Below are positions 46,801-53,517 of a DNA stretch of 64,000 bases, piece by piece. The notes beneath the pieces were generated by a model, which ran no database searches, was not told where the DNA came from, and worked only from the letters and a program-made list of their open reading frames with translations. The DNA lies in assembly GCF_900683735.1 (NCBI RefSeq), contig NZ_LR215979.1:930001-994000 (forward strand), read 5' to 3'. Both the position numbers and the translations under genes were made by a program. Origin of the DNA: Fusobacterium ulcerans ATCC 49185. Lineage in GTDB: Bacteria; Fusobacteriota; Fusobacteriia; Fusobacteriales; Fusobacteriaceae. Numbering within the stretch: the first letter of the stretch is position 1; each line of letters begins with the position of its first letter.

Positions 46801-48032
46801 CTATTACTGGAAATAAACTTACTCCTGTAACTTCTCCACTGTTTATAGCTAAAGTTACTAGTGATGGACATTTAGTTATTGTTAAAAGACCATATGCAGA
46901 TCTTACTATAGGAAAGCAATTTGATGCCCTTGATAAAGGACTGGATAATATACTTGAAAATAGTAATGGTATGGGCAGAGATGCTGAGATATTGAAAGGA
47001 TTAAATGAATACTTAGATGGACTTGATACAGGCAGCTTTGAAAAAGAAGCTACGAGAACTCTTGCAGAACTGAGAGGAGATATTTATGCAACTATCCAAG
47101 GAAGAATGCAGGATATCAATAGAGCTTTTGATAACTCTTTCTATGAATTAGAGTCATCATATAATTTAACAAAAGACAGCAGTAAATACAGTATTATTTA
47201 TACTGATGGAAACTATAAAGATTCAACTCTTGGAATAGATGACTATGACTATAAAGTAATGGGTGTACTTTATATGAAAGAAAAAGAAGGAGCTGAATAT
47301 GGAAGTAAATATGGATATACATTAGGATTTGCAGGGTCTAAATTTAAATTTGATGATGGAGGTTCAAAGGAAGATGTTTATTCATTGAGAGCTGGAGTTC
47401 ATAACGTCAAAAATCTTAGTGATGAGAACAAAGTTTCATTGCTATCTAGAGTAGAATTAGGGTATAATAGACATAGTGCTAAAAGAAAAATTGAACTTAA
47501 CAAAACTTATGAGAATAAAGCTGACTACAATACATATTCAGTAAGTATTGACAATAAACTTAGCAAAACTATATATACAGATCTGTCGAGCCAGCTGGAT
47601 ATATATACTGACTTAGAACTTGAATATGGAAAGATAGGAAAATTCAAGGAAAGAGCTGGAAGCAATGGTGGACTGGAAGTTCAAATTAAAGAGAATGATT
47701 ACTTTAGTGCACAGCTTGGAGCAGGGGTAAAAGCACATCATAAAGTTTATGCTGGATCTGATATTTCAGTAAAAGTGACTGGAGATGTAAAATATGTGTA
47801 TGAACTTGGAGAGAACTATGATGGAAATAAAGCTAGATTGAAAAATGGTGGAGAAGGATACTATAGTTTGATAACTCCAGAGAAACAAGAAGGAAAAATT
47901 ATAGGAAAAGTAGGATTGACAATAGAGAAAGCTAACCATATGGGGGTTACTTTTGAAGTAGAAGCAGCAGATGAAGGACACAAAAAAGATTCATCAATCA
48001 AATATGGAGTAAGATTTAATTACAAATTCTAA
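37863..48032 (+). CDS. Giant RadD/Fap2-like type Va autotransporter adhesin (3389 aa)
   Basis: One uninterrupted 10.2-kb frame. The order is: a basic extended signal region (1-40); a coiled coil (about 42-85, I-T-T-E-E-I-Q-E-A-K...); a proline- and threonine-rich linker (about 175-300) with repeated V-x-x-P-x-x-P-x; then ~2700 residues of beta-helix. Its short repeats carry G-I-G-I-Y, V-G-I-Y or V-G-V-Y with N-x-G-x-I before them, recurring dozens of times. The last ~290 residues are the outer-membrane barrel, ending F-N-Y-K-F. This layout matches the large fusobacterial adhesins that mediate coaggregation and host binding. The gene has a GGGGGGAAGG-like site before the ATG and follows the coiled-coil gene closely. 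Confidence 0.92.
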   Translation: MKKNEIEKSLKRFLKRKVSYSFSVLIAFMITGGISLGAGITTEEIQEAKGDILTKIQVEREEIKKKIAENERLIKEYNSNFVELVRKGDFYSKSLVPSTQVIFTYQHLDSGKTKDRTDKEFKETIDAINEYYGTRAGRSTLKSSGNIGKDKVMSGNGVAVDTSVFREEIDLGANIQLLEPEMPEINPSVSVNVTTPNVVLGVLPGAVNPIAITVPSTSITQPGIPSTPSGVSVTVATPSAVDKIEITAPVIPTPTEPAEKNIVVNLPAAPEGYDPTMIVPPAAPSTPTIIAPVEFTPPALNFVGTGFGQSYGIGSVQNGAKRGGIDANIVIENYENYSTPGNTEDSPVEIVAGGNATVWSNGNIHASTTVEYSFSEILIPGNTGRTNAFINELRDHNATIGGNYKMSYGASDATYTKMFLSHNPAGRNTADGFPSMGGGLTSGWLGQSGGAKTAEFTGTLVLNGSSKINPVVGTTYEILVGVEHQLWDSQDNRVGYSIFNNKGKITLNSGYNVIGIMIDTEALNETGRTKYNNNQTKNTGVIIINNENSIGIDFGAYTAQTYIPVDVEIGNIEVNGKNNYGYRMKNIFTSNNVYYDDVTVSGGAGKITVGGQKNVGLAIGKSLSSAPNPYTEAGNLNHGVLSGANPISNFFGINVEIVGNEVIGFLRLLDYSTNNTNDFIFNNQVMGNFNIGTGATNSTLIRTDKYGIQILADITTTGASGSGNTVAHSNGQTQHIYNSGNITVGSGLVQTTGLSATGTAASSKMNIRNSGTIILGGKESTGMYVDKWTQGENTGTIKMTGSEKNAAISNEGKFNLSGTLEVNGEKSSGLYNTGAGATSINNDTVIKAQNGATGIYGNGGTITLTAGKKLNITVDDTSNPVTKGLAVYAGNGSVINIQGADISVKNGSAGVASFGTGSSINLNGAKLEYSGDGYAAYSDGAGKIDLTNSQIILGGNATGLEMDLNIAEASRPIKLSNTTITMMSNDAIVANLKNATGLQSSNLQGTIITALGGNININPGTDIYGTYDKYKVAAVDGGDLTIDRDMDKFSTVNTSDGYFYSRRFLAQRLKLDVAAGVEVNASTDSTYANDYFKGQVVGLEMSSSKAAAAVSDTQINLKYNSIDGGAKVSANRTDSGGAGAIGLYINYGEINADSGTSIEVETGSGPVNDKGVGVYAVNGSKVNTQGSIKVAGNKAIGILGMTNREQPLGIPIIDEFGGKVGENTIAINNSGDIELAGEGNIGIYAFNNKPSGTKADAAAKNSGNIKIGNSTSGEMAVGIYGSDATLENTGTISTGSGAIGIYADQESEITNIGTLELGTNAIGVLANENTVLNTTTLTLNQNGSGTTGQTAVFYKGKGTGSETQTLNFGINTQNLEKATAIYVENLNFVSNSQLDIGKDGVGIYLKKGSLNNTATNAGTINLLSGKTGAIGMYTSAGKIINSNTININDSTHIGMFVSGTGNTVSNGGTINLGADSSTGIYVKDGAKAELNTLGSIIFTGKESVGVFAENAEVEIKDNILFSQSNENKNIFAYGKNGAKVTLDAGKTLSVNGVGTPVTTGHKTVGIYLENSSGKSSYIGNGKIQVSNQAVGLYSKGENDLIVNVEATGAKTTGIFVDRASNIGGTVVAENDAIGVYGDGGKLNIGVGGVTDLTLKTTTGIGTGMYLTSGAYAAGGDINVENTTSNKNIGVYYSKGTGSSPVANSSKINLKNGNTIGIYAADGINLSNNSDITTLAGKTGNIGAFIGGNSKYTSNADITLNGAGGIGIYSENGQGINSTAGKILLNDLGSTSVGMAAENTASVENLGTITDAGQNLGMYISGTASSSGKNSGTITTDKGTGVYVEGAGNSFDGSAGKIEVVTSGIGIYLENTGSNKIKSGILDIASGAVGVYGDNAKIDFTVNSSTSTGAIGVTAKNNSVISGNITTGTGSVGAYILDGTVSLNGAVITTGVNTSDTSVGILLDKGITSTYTINNVNVNARNGVGIYLGNDTGTFTGVDLVLNGTVKTEGGVGVYVTEYSTLTTGNATLNIDGGAGIYVDKGTANLGITGNLTFNFLSGGGIGIFNNGGNLTLGNNINVTGSGSLASTSNGSLSSTGNLNVGDGAVGLLGEYNSGTTTPQSISNSGNITASSGGIGLAAMKGSSLPGAGITIANSGTITASGKSSSNASIGIYTDIADVVNTGQINVGTDGIGIYSSNNGTALSIQNDNMKMIGAGGIGAYIKGAITGIISNNITSVAGASNNTGVVLENVTGAPLNMGTISLGADSIGVLAKGTSGTVNGTIGVGNGETSIGLVADNGSNITIGTSANISAGDKGIGVYVNGASSSVIINDISKISVGTDGVFVYSNGGNLTFSGNLVADNKIGIVAEGGSVNTLGSSITAKNGGIGAYVKSSAPSFGTTVITVQAGTSEKHSIGIYYDGVTSVGIIPTINQTGNNTIGLILNKSSGTLAGTTIGTTGSNQVGVMVKGTVSNNVGVTGNIDVSGDKNIGLYNEGGTLNIGGAVLVGTSSTGEKASIGVYLDGGTYTGTGAVSVGANSIGVYGVNVGNISQTGAPISVGAGAVGIYGAGTGTETMTVTAPNITVGTNKAVGAYGKDINMLVSGNMFVGAGKSVGIVSSGNGDISYTGDITVDNKGTSEASIGIYKSLGTGVITTSSGNWNVGDGGYGIYVQQVIKEEGKADIITSNTATINNDADMVLGEAAVGIYASGNNNITNNGNITVGVTTVPGGNHANVAEHKNSVGIYLASGSKAVNTAGTIITVNHDHSLGVFGTGAETKFTNNGIMNIDNGGIGVLVRAGAIAVNNGTINLGGTLANCGASTVGMAAYAGGTIINNSVINVIEGVGMLLSVGSELVNDGTINVVNGTGIEGSGKVVNRGNIYVTGTGKDEDTSGTSSTANIGSVVVDSKGNITINDKYVAIGGTLSTAGSIIVNGAFVDVTTGTPLFNAHSVSGEVRLLSNFASTGNGRTYLIEDFVNTAAGTITGNKLTPVTSPLFIAKVTSDGHLVIVKRPYADLTIGKQFDALDKGLDNILENSNGMGRDAEILKGLNEYLDGLDTGSFEKEATRTLAELRGDIYATIQGRMQDINRAFDNSFYELESSYNLTKDSSKYSIIYTDGNYKDSTLGIDDYDYKVMGVLYMKEKEGAEYGSKYGYTLGFAGSKFKFDDGGSKEDVYSLRAGVHNVKNLSDENKVSLLSRVELGYNRHSAKRKIELNKTYENKADYNTYSVSIDNKLSKTIYTDLSSQLDIYTDLELEYGKIGKFKERAGSNGGLEVQIKENDYFSAQLGAGVKAHHKVYAGSDISVKVTGDVKYVYELGENYDGNKARLKNGGEGYYSLITPEKQEGKIIGKVGLTIEKANHMGVTFEVEAADEGHKKDSSIKYGVRFNYKF

Positions 48033-48040
48033 AAATACTG

Positions 48041-48093
48041 AAGTGAGCAGCTTATGAGAAAAATATAATTTAAATCTTTTCAGCTGTTCACTT
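48041..48093 (+). terminator. Hairpin after the giant autotransporter
   Basis: AAGTGAGCAGCT (48041-48052) pairs with AGCTGTTCACTT (48082-48093), all 12 pairs with one G-T. No T run follows, so termination may be partial and the next gene read through. Confidence 0.6.
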
Positions 48094-48116
48094 ATCTAAA
48101 AAAATCTGGAGGGGAA

Positions 48117-48578
48117 ATGGTTCATTTAGTTTATTGTGATGATAAAGAAAAAGTGTTAGAGAAAATCAAAGATGGAACAAAAACGATGATAGTTCGTGGT
48201 GCAGCTGGAAGAAAAATACCTCACAGCAGGGTTTTTCAAGGGGAAGTACTGTATTTTATGAAAAAAGGAACAGCTAAAATAACTGAAAAAGCAGTAGTAA
48301 AAGCTGTTCAAAACTATGTAAAATTATCTGATGATGAAATAATAAAAACACTTGAAGAAAATCAGAAAAAATTAAATATGACAGATAAGCAAAAAGAACG
48401 TTGGCATAAAAAATGCCTTTGTCTTATTGAATTTGAAAAAGTAGAAACTATAGAACCTCTTGATTTTGACAGACAGGGGAATATGGATGACTGGCTTATC
48501 ATTGATAAGATAGAAGATGTCCTTGTGGGAACAAGTATTCCTTACAATTATGAAAAGTCTAAGTTTAAAAATAATTAG
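48117..48578 (+). CDS. Small ASCH/PUA-like protein of unknown function
   Basis: 153 residues, soluble, no signal peptide. The N-terminal half (K-T-M-I-V-R-G-A-A-G-R-K-I-P, then G-E-V-L-Y-F-M-K-K-G-T-A-K) reads like the small beta-barrel of PUA/ASCH/EVE-type domains, which bind nucleic acid or modified bases. The second half is helical, with W-H-K-K-C-L-C-L-I and D-D-W-L-I-I-D-K-I-E-D-V. No convincing family match can be made by eye. A strong GGAGGGG site fixes the start. It lies between the autotransporter hairpin and a terminator and has no functional neighbour. Confidence 0.6.
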   Translation: MVHLVYCDDKEKVLEKIKDGTKTMIVRGAAGRKIPHSRVFQGEVLYFMKKGTAKITEKAVVKAVQNYVKLSDDEIIKTLEENQKKLNMTDKQKERWHKKCLCLIEFEKVETIEPLDFDRQGNMDDWLIIDKIEDVLVGTSIPYNYEKSKFKNN

Positions 48579-48618
48579 ACTCTGTGAAATAATTTACATT
48601 AAAATAATAATATAAAAT

Positions 48619-48668
48619 AAGGGTGACAGATAAGATAGATTAAATTTCTACTTATAAGTCACCCTTTT
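48619..48668. terminator. Terminator between convergent genes
   Basis: AAGGGTGAC (48619-48627) pairs with GTCACCCTT (48658-48666), with inner TAAG/CTTA. The interior has GATTAAATTT, shared with the 53297 and 8844 elements. Confidence 0.8.
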
Positions 48669-48695
48669 ATAAAAACTCGATTTTTTAAATTGGTA

Positions 48696-49172
48696 TTATT
48701 TAATTAATTTCTGAGCTATATTTTCTAATAACTGATCTATTTTTACTACAATTTCATTATTTTCTAAATTGTATTCTTTAGCTGTATATTTCATTTTTTT
48801 AAATCTAACAATTGTATTTCCAGAATTATCTTCCATCACTAATAGTTTCAAAGGTAGCTCTAATGCTATATTCTGATTTGCCTGCATTAATAATGTTCCT
48901 ACCTTTGGAGAACCAAATACAATAACCGTAGTTTTTCTTAAATCCAGATTTACTTCCTTTGCATTTTGATAATGGTCAAACTCAGCAAAAATAGGAATAC
49001 CTAAAGTTTTTAATTCTTTTTCAATTACATTTATTGTTTCCTCAAAGTTAAATGAGCTTGTATAATTGGAAAAGGCCTCTTCAGCAACAACTTGATTTTT
49101 TTGTTTTAAACTTGAGTTATCTGCAAATAAAAAAGATGAACTGATTAAAAATACAAATAAAATTAATTTCAT
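48696..49172 (-). CDS. Secreted DUF302 protein
   Basis: 158 residues. A signal peptide (M-K-L-I-L-F-V-F-L-I-S-S-S-F-L-F-A) is followed by a DUF302 domain with the diagnostic V-F-G-S-P-K-V-G-T-L-L-M-Q-A-N segment and L-P-L-K-L-L-V-M-E-D. Biochemical function of the family is unknown; members occur alone or with metal or redox genes. Here it stands alone, facing the previous gene. The N-terminal ~35 residues after the signal are a charged linker. Confidence 0.85.
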   Translation of the reverse strand: MKLILFVFLISSSFLFADNSSLKQKNQVVAEEAFSNYTSSFNFEETINVIEKELKTLGIPIFAEFDHYQNAKEVNLDLRKTTVIVFGSPKVGTLLMQANQNIALELPLKLLVMEDNSGNTIVRFKKMKYTAKEYNLENNEIVVKIDQLLENIAQKLIK

Positions 49173-49430
49173 AAATTCCTCCTAAGATTATTTTTTATAT
49201 AAATAAAGTATTAAATTTCTGCAGGCAAATGACTTAAAACCAAGATATAACTTTTAAATTTCCTTTGACTTTTTGTCACTTTCTTAACATTTCATATCTA
49301 TATTCCTATATTATCATCTAAACTTTATTAAGTCAAGTAACTTTATTTTTTAAATTAAGTTAGATAAAAAAATAATAAAACTAGAGTCTGAGATAATGAC
49401 TATTATAAATTTTATTAGGAGGAGCAGTTT

Positions 49431-50363
49431 TTAGTTTAAGTTTTTTATTGTTTCAGAAACTATATTTTTTATATTTTCTATAAATTTTTCCATATCGTTA
49501 TCTAATTTAGTATTAGAAAGCTTTATCCATCCAAGCCTTATTTCATCTTTATATTGAATAATAGGTTTGCTTATTATTTCTGGTCCAGCATATCCTGTTG
49601 GAAGAATTCCTGTTCCAATAGAAAATGCTCTTGTATTAGTGAGAATATTTATCATAGTACCTCTATCTTCAACAAATATCTTTTTTTCTATGAGATTAAA
49701 ATCATAAAGTAAAAATTCTTCAGCAAAATCCATAGATGCTGAAGCTTCTTCTTCAAAAGATGCAAATGGAAAATCATAGAGATCACTTATACTTATTTCA
49801 TTTCTTTGTGCTAAAGGGTGATTTTTATGAAAGAAGACACAAGGAGTTAATTTCACAATTTCATAAAATTCTATATCTTTAGAAGACAATACTTTCTTTA
49901 AAAATTTTTCAGTTAATTCTGAAATAAATATTATTCCAATACTGCTTCTTTTTGAATAAACATCATTTATCACTTTATACATTCCAACTTCTCTTATATG
50001 AATTTCAAATTTATCTGTAATTTTTTCTTTAAAAAATTCTATGAAAGCTTTTATAACAAAAGGATATCTTTGAGTAGAAACAGCAGCATACATAGTAGGG
50101 TTTGTTTTGTGTTGAGAATACATTTCTAAGATCTTTTTCTTTTGTTCTAAAAGAGGTCTTACATGATTTATAAATTCTTTCCCTTCATCAGTGAGGTCTA
50201 CTCCCTTTATATTTCTATTAAAAATCGTTATGCCTATCTCCTCTTCTAATTCCTTTAAAAGTTTACTCAAATAAGGTTGAGCAACATATAAATTTTTTGA
50301 AGCTTTACTGATTGAGCCACATCTGGAAATTTCTATTATATATTGAATCTGCTGAAATGTCAT
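49431..50363 (-). CDS. LysR-family regulator, divergent to NhaC/dehydratase cassette
   Basis: 310 residues. The helix-turn-helix is G-S-I-S-K-A-S-K-N-L-Y-V-A-Q-P-Y-L-S-K-L-L-K-E-L-E, then the CysB-like effector domain. It is transcribed away from an NhaC-type antiporter and an enolase-superfamily enzyme, the usual arrangement for a LysR activator of adjacent genes. Three GTTATAA words lie in the shared intergenic region. Low similarity by eye to the LysR protein at 22007. Confidence 0.9.
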   Translation of the reverse strand: MTFQQIQYIIEISRCGSISKASKNLYVAQPYLSKLLKELEEEIGITIFNRNIKGVDLTDEGKEFINHVRPLLEQKKKILEMYSQHKTNPTMYAAVSTQRYPFVIKAFIEFFKEKITDKFEIHIREVGMYKVINDVYSKRSSIGIIFISELTEKFLKKVLSSKDIEFYEIVKLTPCVFFHKNHPLAQRNEISISDLYDFPFASFEEEASASMDFAEEFLLYDFNLIEKKIFVEDRGTMINILTNTRAFSIGTGILPTGYAGPEIISKPIIQYKDEIRLGWIKLSNTKLDNDMEKFIENIKNIVSETIKNLN

Positions 50364-50490
50364 CTATATCACCTCTTTTATTAAGAATACTTAACATAAT
50401 TATACTAAAAATCAAAAAAAAGTCTATATTTTAAATTCTTTTATAACTTTATCTGACTAAGAGAGAACATTTAAGGGGGTATAATTATTT

Positions 50491-50558
50491 GTTATAACTA
50501 GAGATATTTTTTAGGTATTTTACAGTTATAAAATCGCTGTGCTATACTTTTGTTATAA
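50491..50558 (+). promoter_or_regulatory. Promoter and repeated GTTATAA sites before the antiporter gene
   Basis: GTTATAA occurs at 50491 (as palindrome GTTATAAC), 50525 and 50552. TTTACA (50519-50524), an 18-base spacer and TATACT (50543-50548) form a plausible promoter between and over these sites. Confidence 0.5.
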
Positions 50559-50660
50559 AAATATATTAATTGATTTATTTACAAATAAGTAGAACAAATT
50601 TAAAACAAAGATTGCGCGATCTGGAGTGGGAATTAATTATGAAATGAGAAGGAGGAAGGT

Positions 50661-52013
50661 ATGGATAATTTGCAATCTAAAAAAAATTATGGGATAAAAG
50701 CATTTTTTCCACTGGCAGTTTTTTTAATTATTTATCTTGGTTCAGGAATATTTTTTACTTTAATGGGAATAGAAAAACCATTTAATCAGGTTCCTAGAGA
50801 AGCAGCTCTGTTAGGAGGATTAGTAGCTGCTATTATTATGGGAAAAGATAAAGTGGATTTTAAAATTGATATTATATCTAAACATGGGGGAGATTCAGGA
50901 GTAATTTTAATGTGTATCATATTTCTTCTAGCAGGAGCCTTTGCAGGTGCAGCAAGAGGAATGGGAGGGGTAGATGCTACTGTTAATCTAGGGCTTTCAA
51001 TAATACCAAGAAAGTTTATATTTTCTGGAATATTTATCATAGCAGCTCTGATTGCAACAGCTATGGGAACTTCAATGGGAACAATTTCAGCAATAGGACC
51101 TATTGCAATAGGGCTTGCTGAGAAGGCAAATATATCACCTTCAATTGCTATAGCAGCAGTTTTAGGGGGAGCAATGTTTGGAGATAATCTTTCAATAATA
51201 TCAGATACTACAATTGCAGCAACTCGTGGTGCTGGATGTAAAATGAATGAAAAATTTAAAATGAATTTATTGATTGCTCTTCCGGCTGCTATTATCGCAA
51301 TAATTTTATATAGTTTTGTTGGAGCAGGGGAAGAACTTACAGGAGAATATACTTATAATCTGGTAAGAATAGTTCCTTATATTATAGTTTTAATTACAGC
51401 ATTGCTGGGAATGAATGTTATAGTTGTTTTACTTCTTGGAACAGGAATGTGTGGAGTAATAGGATTTATAACAGGAAGTCTTACTTTTTCCACATATGCT
51501 CAAGCTATAGCTAAAGGAATTAATGGTATGTCAGGACTTATCATAATTGCAATAGTACTTCGTGGACTCACAGGAATAGCTAAAGAATATGGAGGTATTG
51601 ATTGGCTTGTAAATTCATTGGAGAAGAGAATCCATTCTAGAAGAGGGGCAGAATATGGAATATCTGCATTAGTATCTCTTGTTGACTGTTCAATGGCAAA
51701 TAATACAGTGGCAATACTTGTAAGTGCACCTTTAGCTAAAACATTTGCTAAAATTTATAATATAGCACCAAAACGTTTAGCAAGCCTTCTTGATATTTTC
51801 AGCTGTGCAGTGCAGGGAATAATACCGCATGGTGGACAAATGCTTCTTGCAAGTACAATGACAGGGCTTTCCCCATTTGCAATAGCAGGAGTTTCTTATT
51901 ATCCATTTTTACTGGCAATAGCAGCAATAATTACCATTCAGTTTGGACTTTTAAGAACAAAAGAGGAAAAAATGGGTGTTGAATTATATCAGGAAGCTGA
52001 AACAGAGGGATAA
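50661..52013 (+). CDS. NhaC-family Na+/H+ antiporter-like transporter
   Basis: 450 residues, about 11 membrane helices. Characteristic NhaC-type segments are G-T-S-M-G-T-I-S-A-I-G-P-I-A, then G-G-A-M-F-G-D-N-L-S-I-I-S-D-T-T-I-A-A, and in the second half S-L-V-D-C-S-M-A-N-N-T-V-A-I and I-I-P-H-G-G-Q. The family contains Na+/H+ and organic acid exchangers such as MleN. Since an acid-sugar-type dehydratase follows 67 bases later, this one may exchange or import an organic acid rather than merely extrude Na+. A GGAGGAAGG site precedes the ATG. Confidence 0.85.
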   Translation: MDNLQSKKNYGIKAFFPLAVFLIIYLGSGIFFTLMGIEKPFNQVPREAALLGGLVAAIIMGKDKVDFKIDIISKHGGDSGVILMCIIFLLAGAFAGAARGMGGVDATVNLGLSIIPRKFIFSGIFIIAALIATAMGTSMGTISAIGPIAIGLAEKANISPSIAIAAVLGGAMFGDNLSIISDTTIAATRGAGCKMNEKFKMNLLIALPAAIIAIILYSFVGAGEELTGEYTYNLVRIVPYIIVLITALLGMNVIVVLLLGTGMCGVIGFITGSLTFSTYAQAIAKGINGMSGLIIIAIVLRGLTGIAKEYGGIDWLVNSLEKRIHSRRGAEYGISALVSLVDCSMANNTVAILVSAPLAKTFAKIYNIAPKRLASLLDIFSCAVQGIIPHGGQMLLASTMTGLSPFAIAGVSYYPFLLAIAAIITIQFGLLRTKEEKMGVELYQEAETEG

Positions 52014-52080
52014 ATATAAAATGGAAGTATAAAATAAAAAAGTATAAAATGGGAATTATTTCCACATAAGGAGGAGTAAT

Positions 52081-53256
52081 ATGAAAATAGTAAAAGTTGA
52101 TGTTATGCAGTTAGGAACAGATGTAAGACCAGACTGGCGTCCAATAGTCTGCCGTATTTATACTGATGAGGGAATATATGGAGATGGGGAAGCTGCAATG
52201 GCTTATGATGTGGGAGCATTAGGAGCTTTTGGAATGCTCCAGGAATTGGCTAAAATGGTAATAGGAATGGATCCATTGGATAATGAAGTTATATGGGATA
52301 AATTGTATCGTTCGACTTTCTGGGGACAAAATGGAGGGCCAGTAACATTTTCAGCAATATCAGCTATAGATATAGCTCTTTGGGATATAAAAGGAAAATA
52401 TTTTAAAGTTCCAGTATATAAGCTTTTGGGAGGAAAAAAGAGAGATAATTTAAGATGCTATGCCAGTCAGCTCCAATTTGGATGGGGAGAGGTAAGAATA
52501 CCTGCAAGAACTCCAGAAGATTATGCTAAAAATGCTAAGAAGGCTGTTGAAGAAGGTTATGATGCTGTAAAATTTGACTTTTTCCTATATAATGAAGAAG
52601 ATGGCTTCTTTAATGATAATGACAGACTTGGACTTTTGAGTAAAAAATATTTAAATATAGTTGAAAAAAGAATAGCAGCTGTAAGAGAAGCAATTGGTCC
52701 AGATGTAGATATTATAATGGAAAATCATTCTTATACAGATGCACAGTCAGCATTGCAGTTAGGAAGAATGGCAGAAAAATATGATATATTCTGTTTTGAA
52801 GAACCAACTACACCATATCCAAAAATTACTAAATATATGTCAGATAAATTAAATATACCAATTGCAACAGGAGAACGTATCTATTCTAGATGGCAGTATG
52901 CTCAATATTTTGAAAATTCTTCTGTACAAATGATACAACCAGATTTTGGAAATTGTGGAGGAATTACTGAAGGTAAAAAAATATGTGATATGGCATATGC
53001 ATATGATGTAGGAGTACAGGGACATGCGTGTGGAAGTCCATTATCTAATGTTGTAGCTTTGCACTTAGAATGTGTAATACCAAACTTTGTAATCCATGAG
53101 CATCATGCAGTAAATCTAACTCCATATAATAAATCTTATTGTATTTATGATTATCAGCCAGTAAATGGAAAGTATAAGGTGCCAGAACTTCCAGGATTGG
53201 GAAATGAACTATCTGAAAGTGCTATGAATAATTCTATAAAAGTAACTATAGAATAG
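52081..53256 (+). CDS. Enolase-superfamily sugar-acid dehydratase
   Basis: 391 residues with the mandelate-racemase capping domain and barrel. Putative acid/base and metal ligands in order: K-F-D-F-F near residue 164; I-M-E-N-H near residue 217 (Glu as metal ligand, His as general acid/base); C-F-E-E-P near residue 239; A-T-G-E-R near 264; and Q-G-H-A-C-G-S-P near residue 318. The E-N-H pattern resembles the D-x-H of galactonate/mannonate dehydratases, not the K-x-K racemases. Together with the antiporter and LysR gene it forms a probable sugar-acid catabolic cassette. Substrate not determinable by eye. Confidence 0.85.
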   Translation: MKIVKVDVMQLGTDVRPDWRPIVCRIYTDEGIYGDGEAAMAYDVGALGAFGMLQELAKMVIGMDPLDNEVIWDKLYRSTFWGQNGGPVTFSAISAIDIALWDIKGKYFKVPVYKLLGGKKRDNLRCYASQLQFGWGEVRIPARTPEDYAKNAKKAVEEGYDAVKFDFFLYNEEDGFFNDNDRLGLLSKKYLNIVEKRIAAVREAIGPDVDIIMENHSYTDAQSALQLGRMAEKYDIFCFEEPTTPYPKITKYMSDKLNIPIATGERIYSRWQYAQYFENSSVQMIQPDFGNCGGITEGKKICDMAYAYDVGVQGHACGSPLSNVVALHLECVIPNFVIHEHHAVNLTPYNKSYCIYDYQPVNGKYKVPELPGLGNELSESAMNNSIKVTIE

Positions 53257-53296
53257 AAATTTAGAAATAAAGTCTAAAAAAATTACAATTTATATT

Positions 53297-53425
53297 AAAT
53301 GGATGACTAAAAAGTTAGATTAAATTTTTGGTGATTAAACAGTTGAGATTTCAATTGTTGTAATTACTAGAATACAACAGTAGAATTGTTGTAATCTTTC
53401 ATTTTAAAAGTCATCCATTTTTAGT
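53297..53425. terminator. Long nested palindrome after the dehydratase gene
   Basis: AAATGGATGACT (53297-53308) and AGTCATCCATTT (53409-53420) are exact inverse complements, with T residues after. The 100-base interior includes GATTAAATTTTT and two AATTGTTGTAAT words around an ATACAACA segment that can pair with them. Too long for a simple terminator; it may be a mobile palindromic repeat serving as one. Confidence 0.65.
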
Positions 53426-53461
53426 TTGGATTTTTATCATTTCAGAACCTGTATTTTATAT

Positions 53462-53490
53462 TTGAAAAAATATGGAAACCAGTATATAAT
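53462..53490 (+). promoter_or_regulatory. Promoter of the nucleotidyltransferase-cca genes
   Basis: TTGAAA (53462-53467), a 17-base spacer and TATAAT (53485-53490), 27 bases before the ATG. Confidence 0.7.
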
Positions 53491-53517
53491 TATAGAAATC
53501 AAAAAAGAGGTGAGAAC

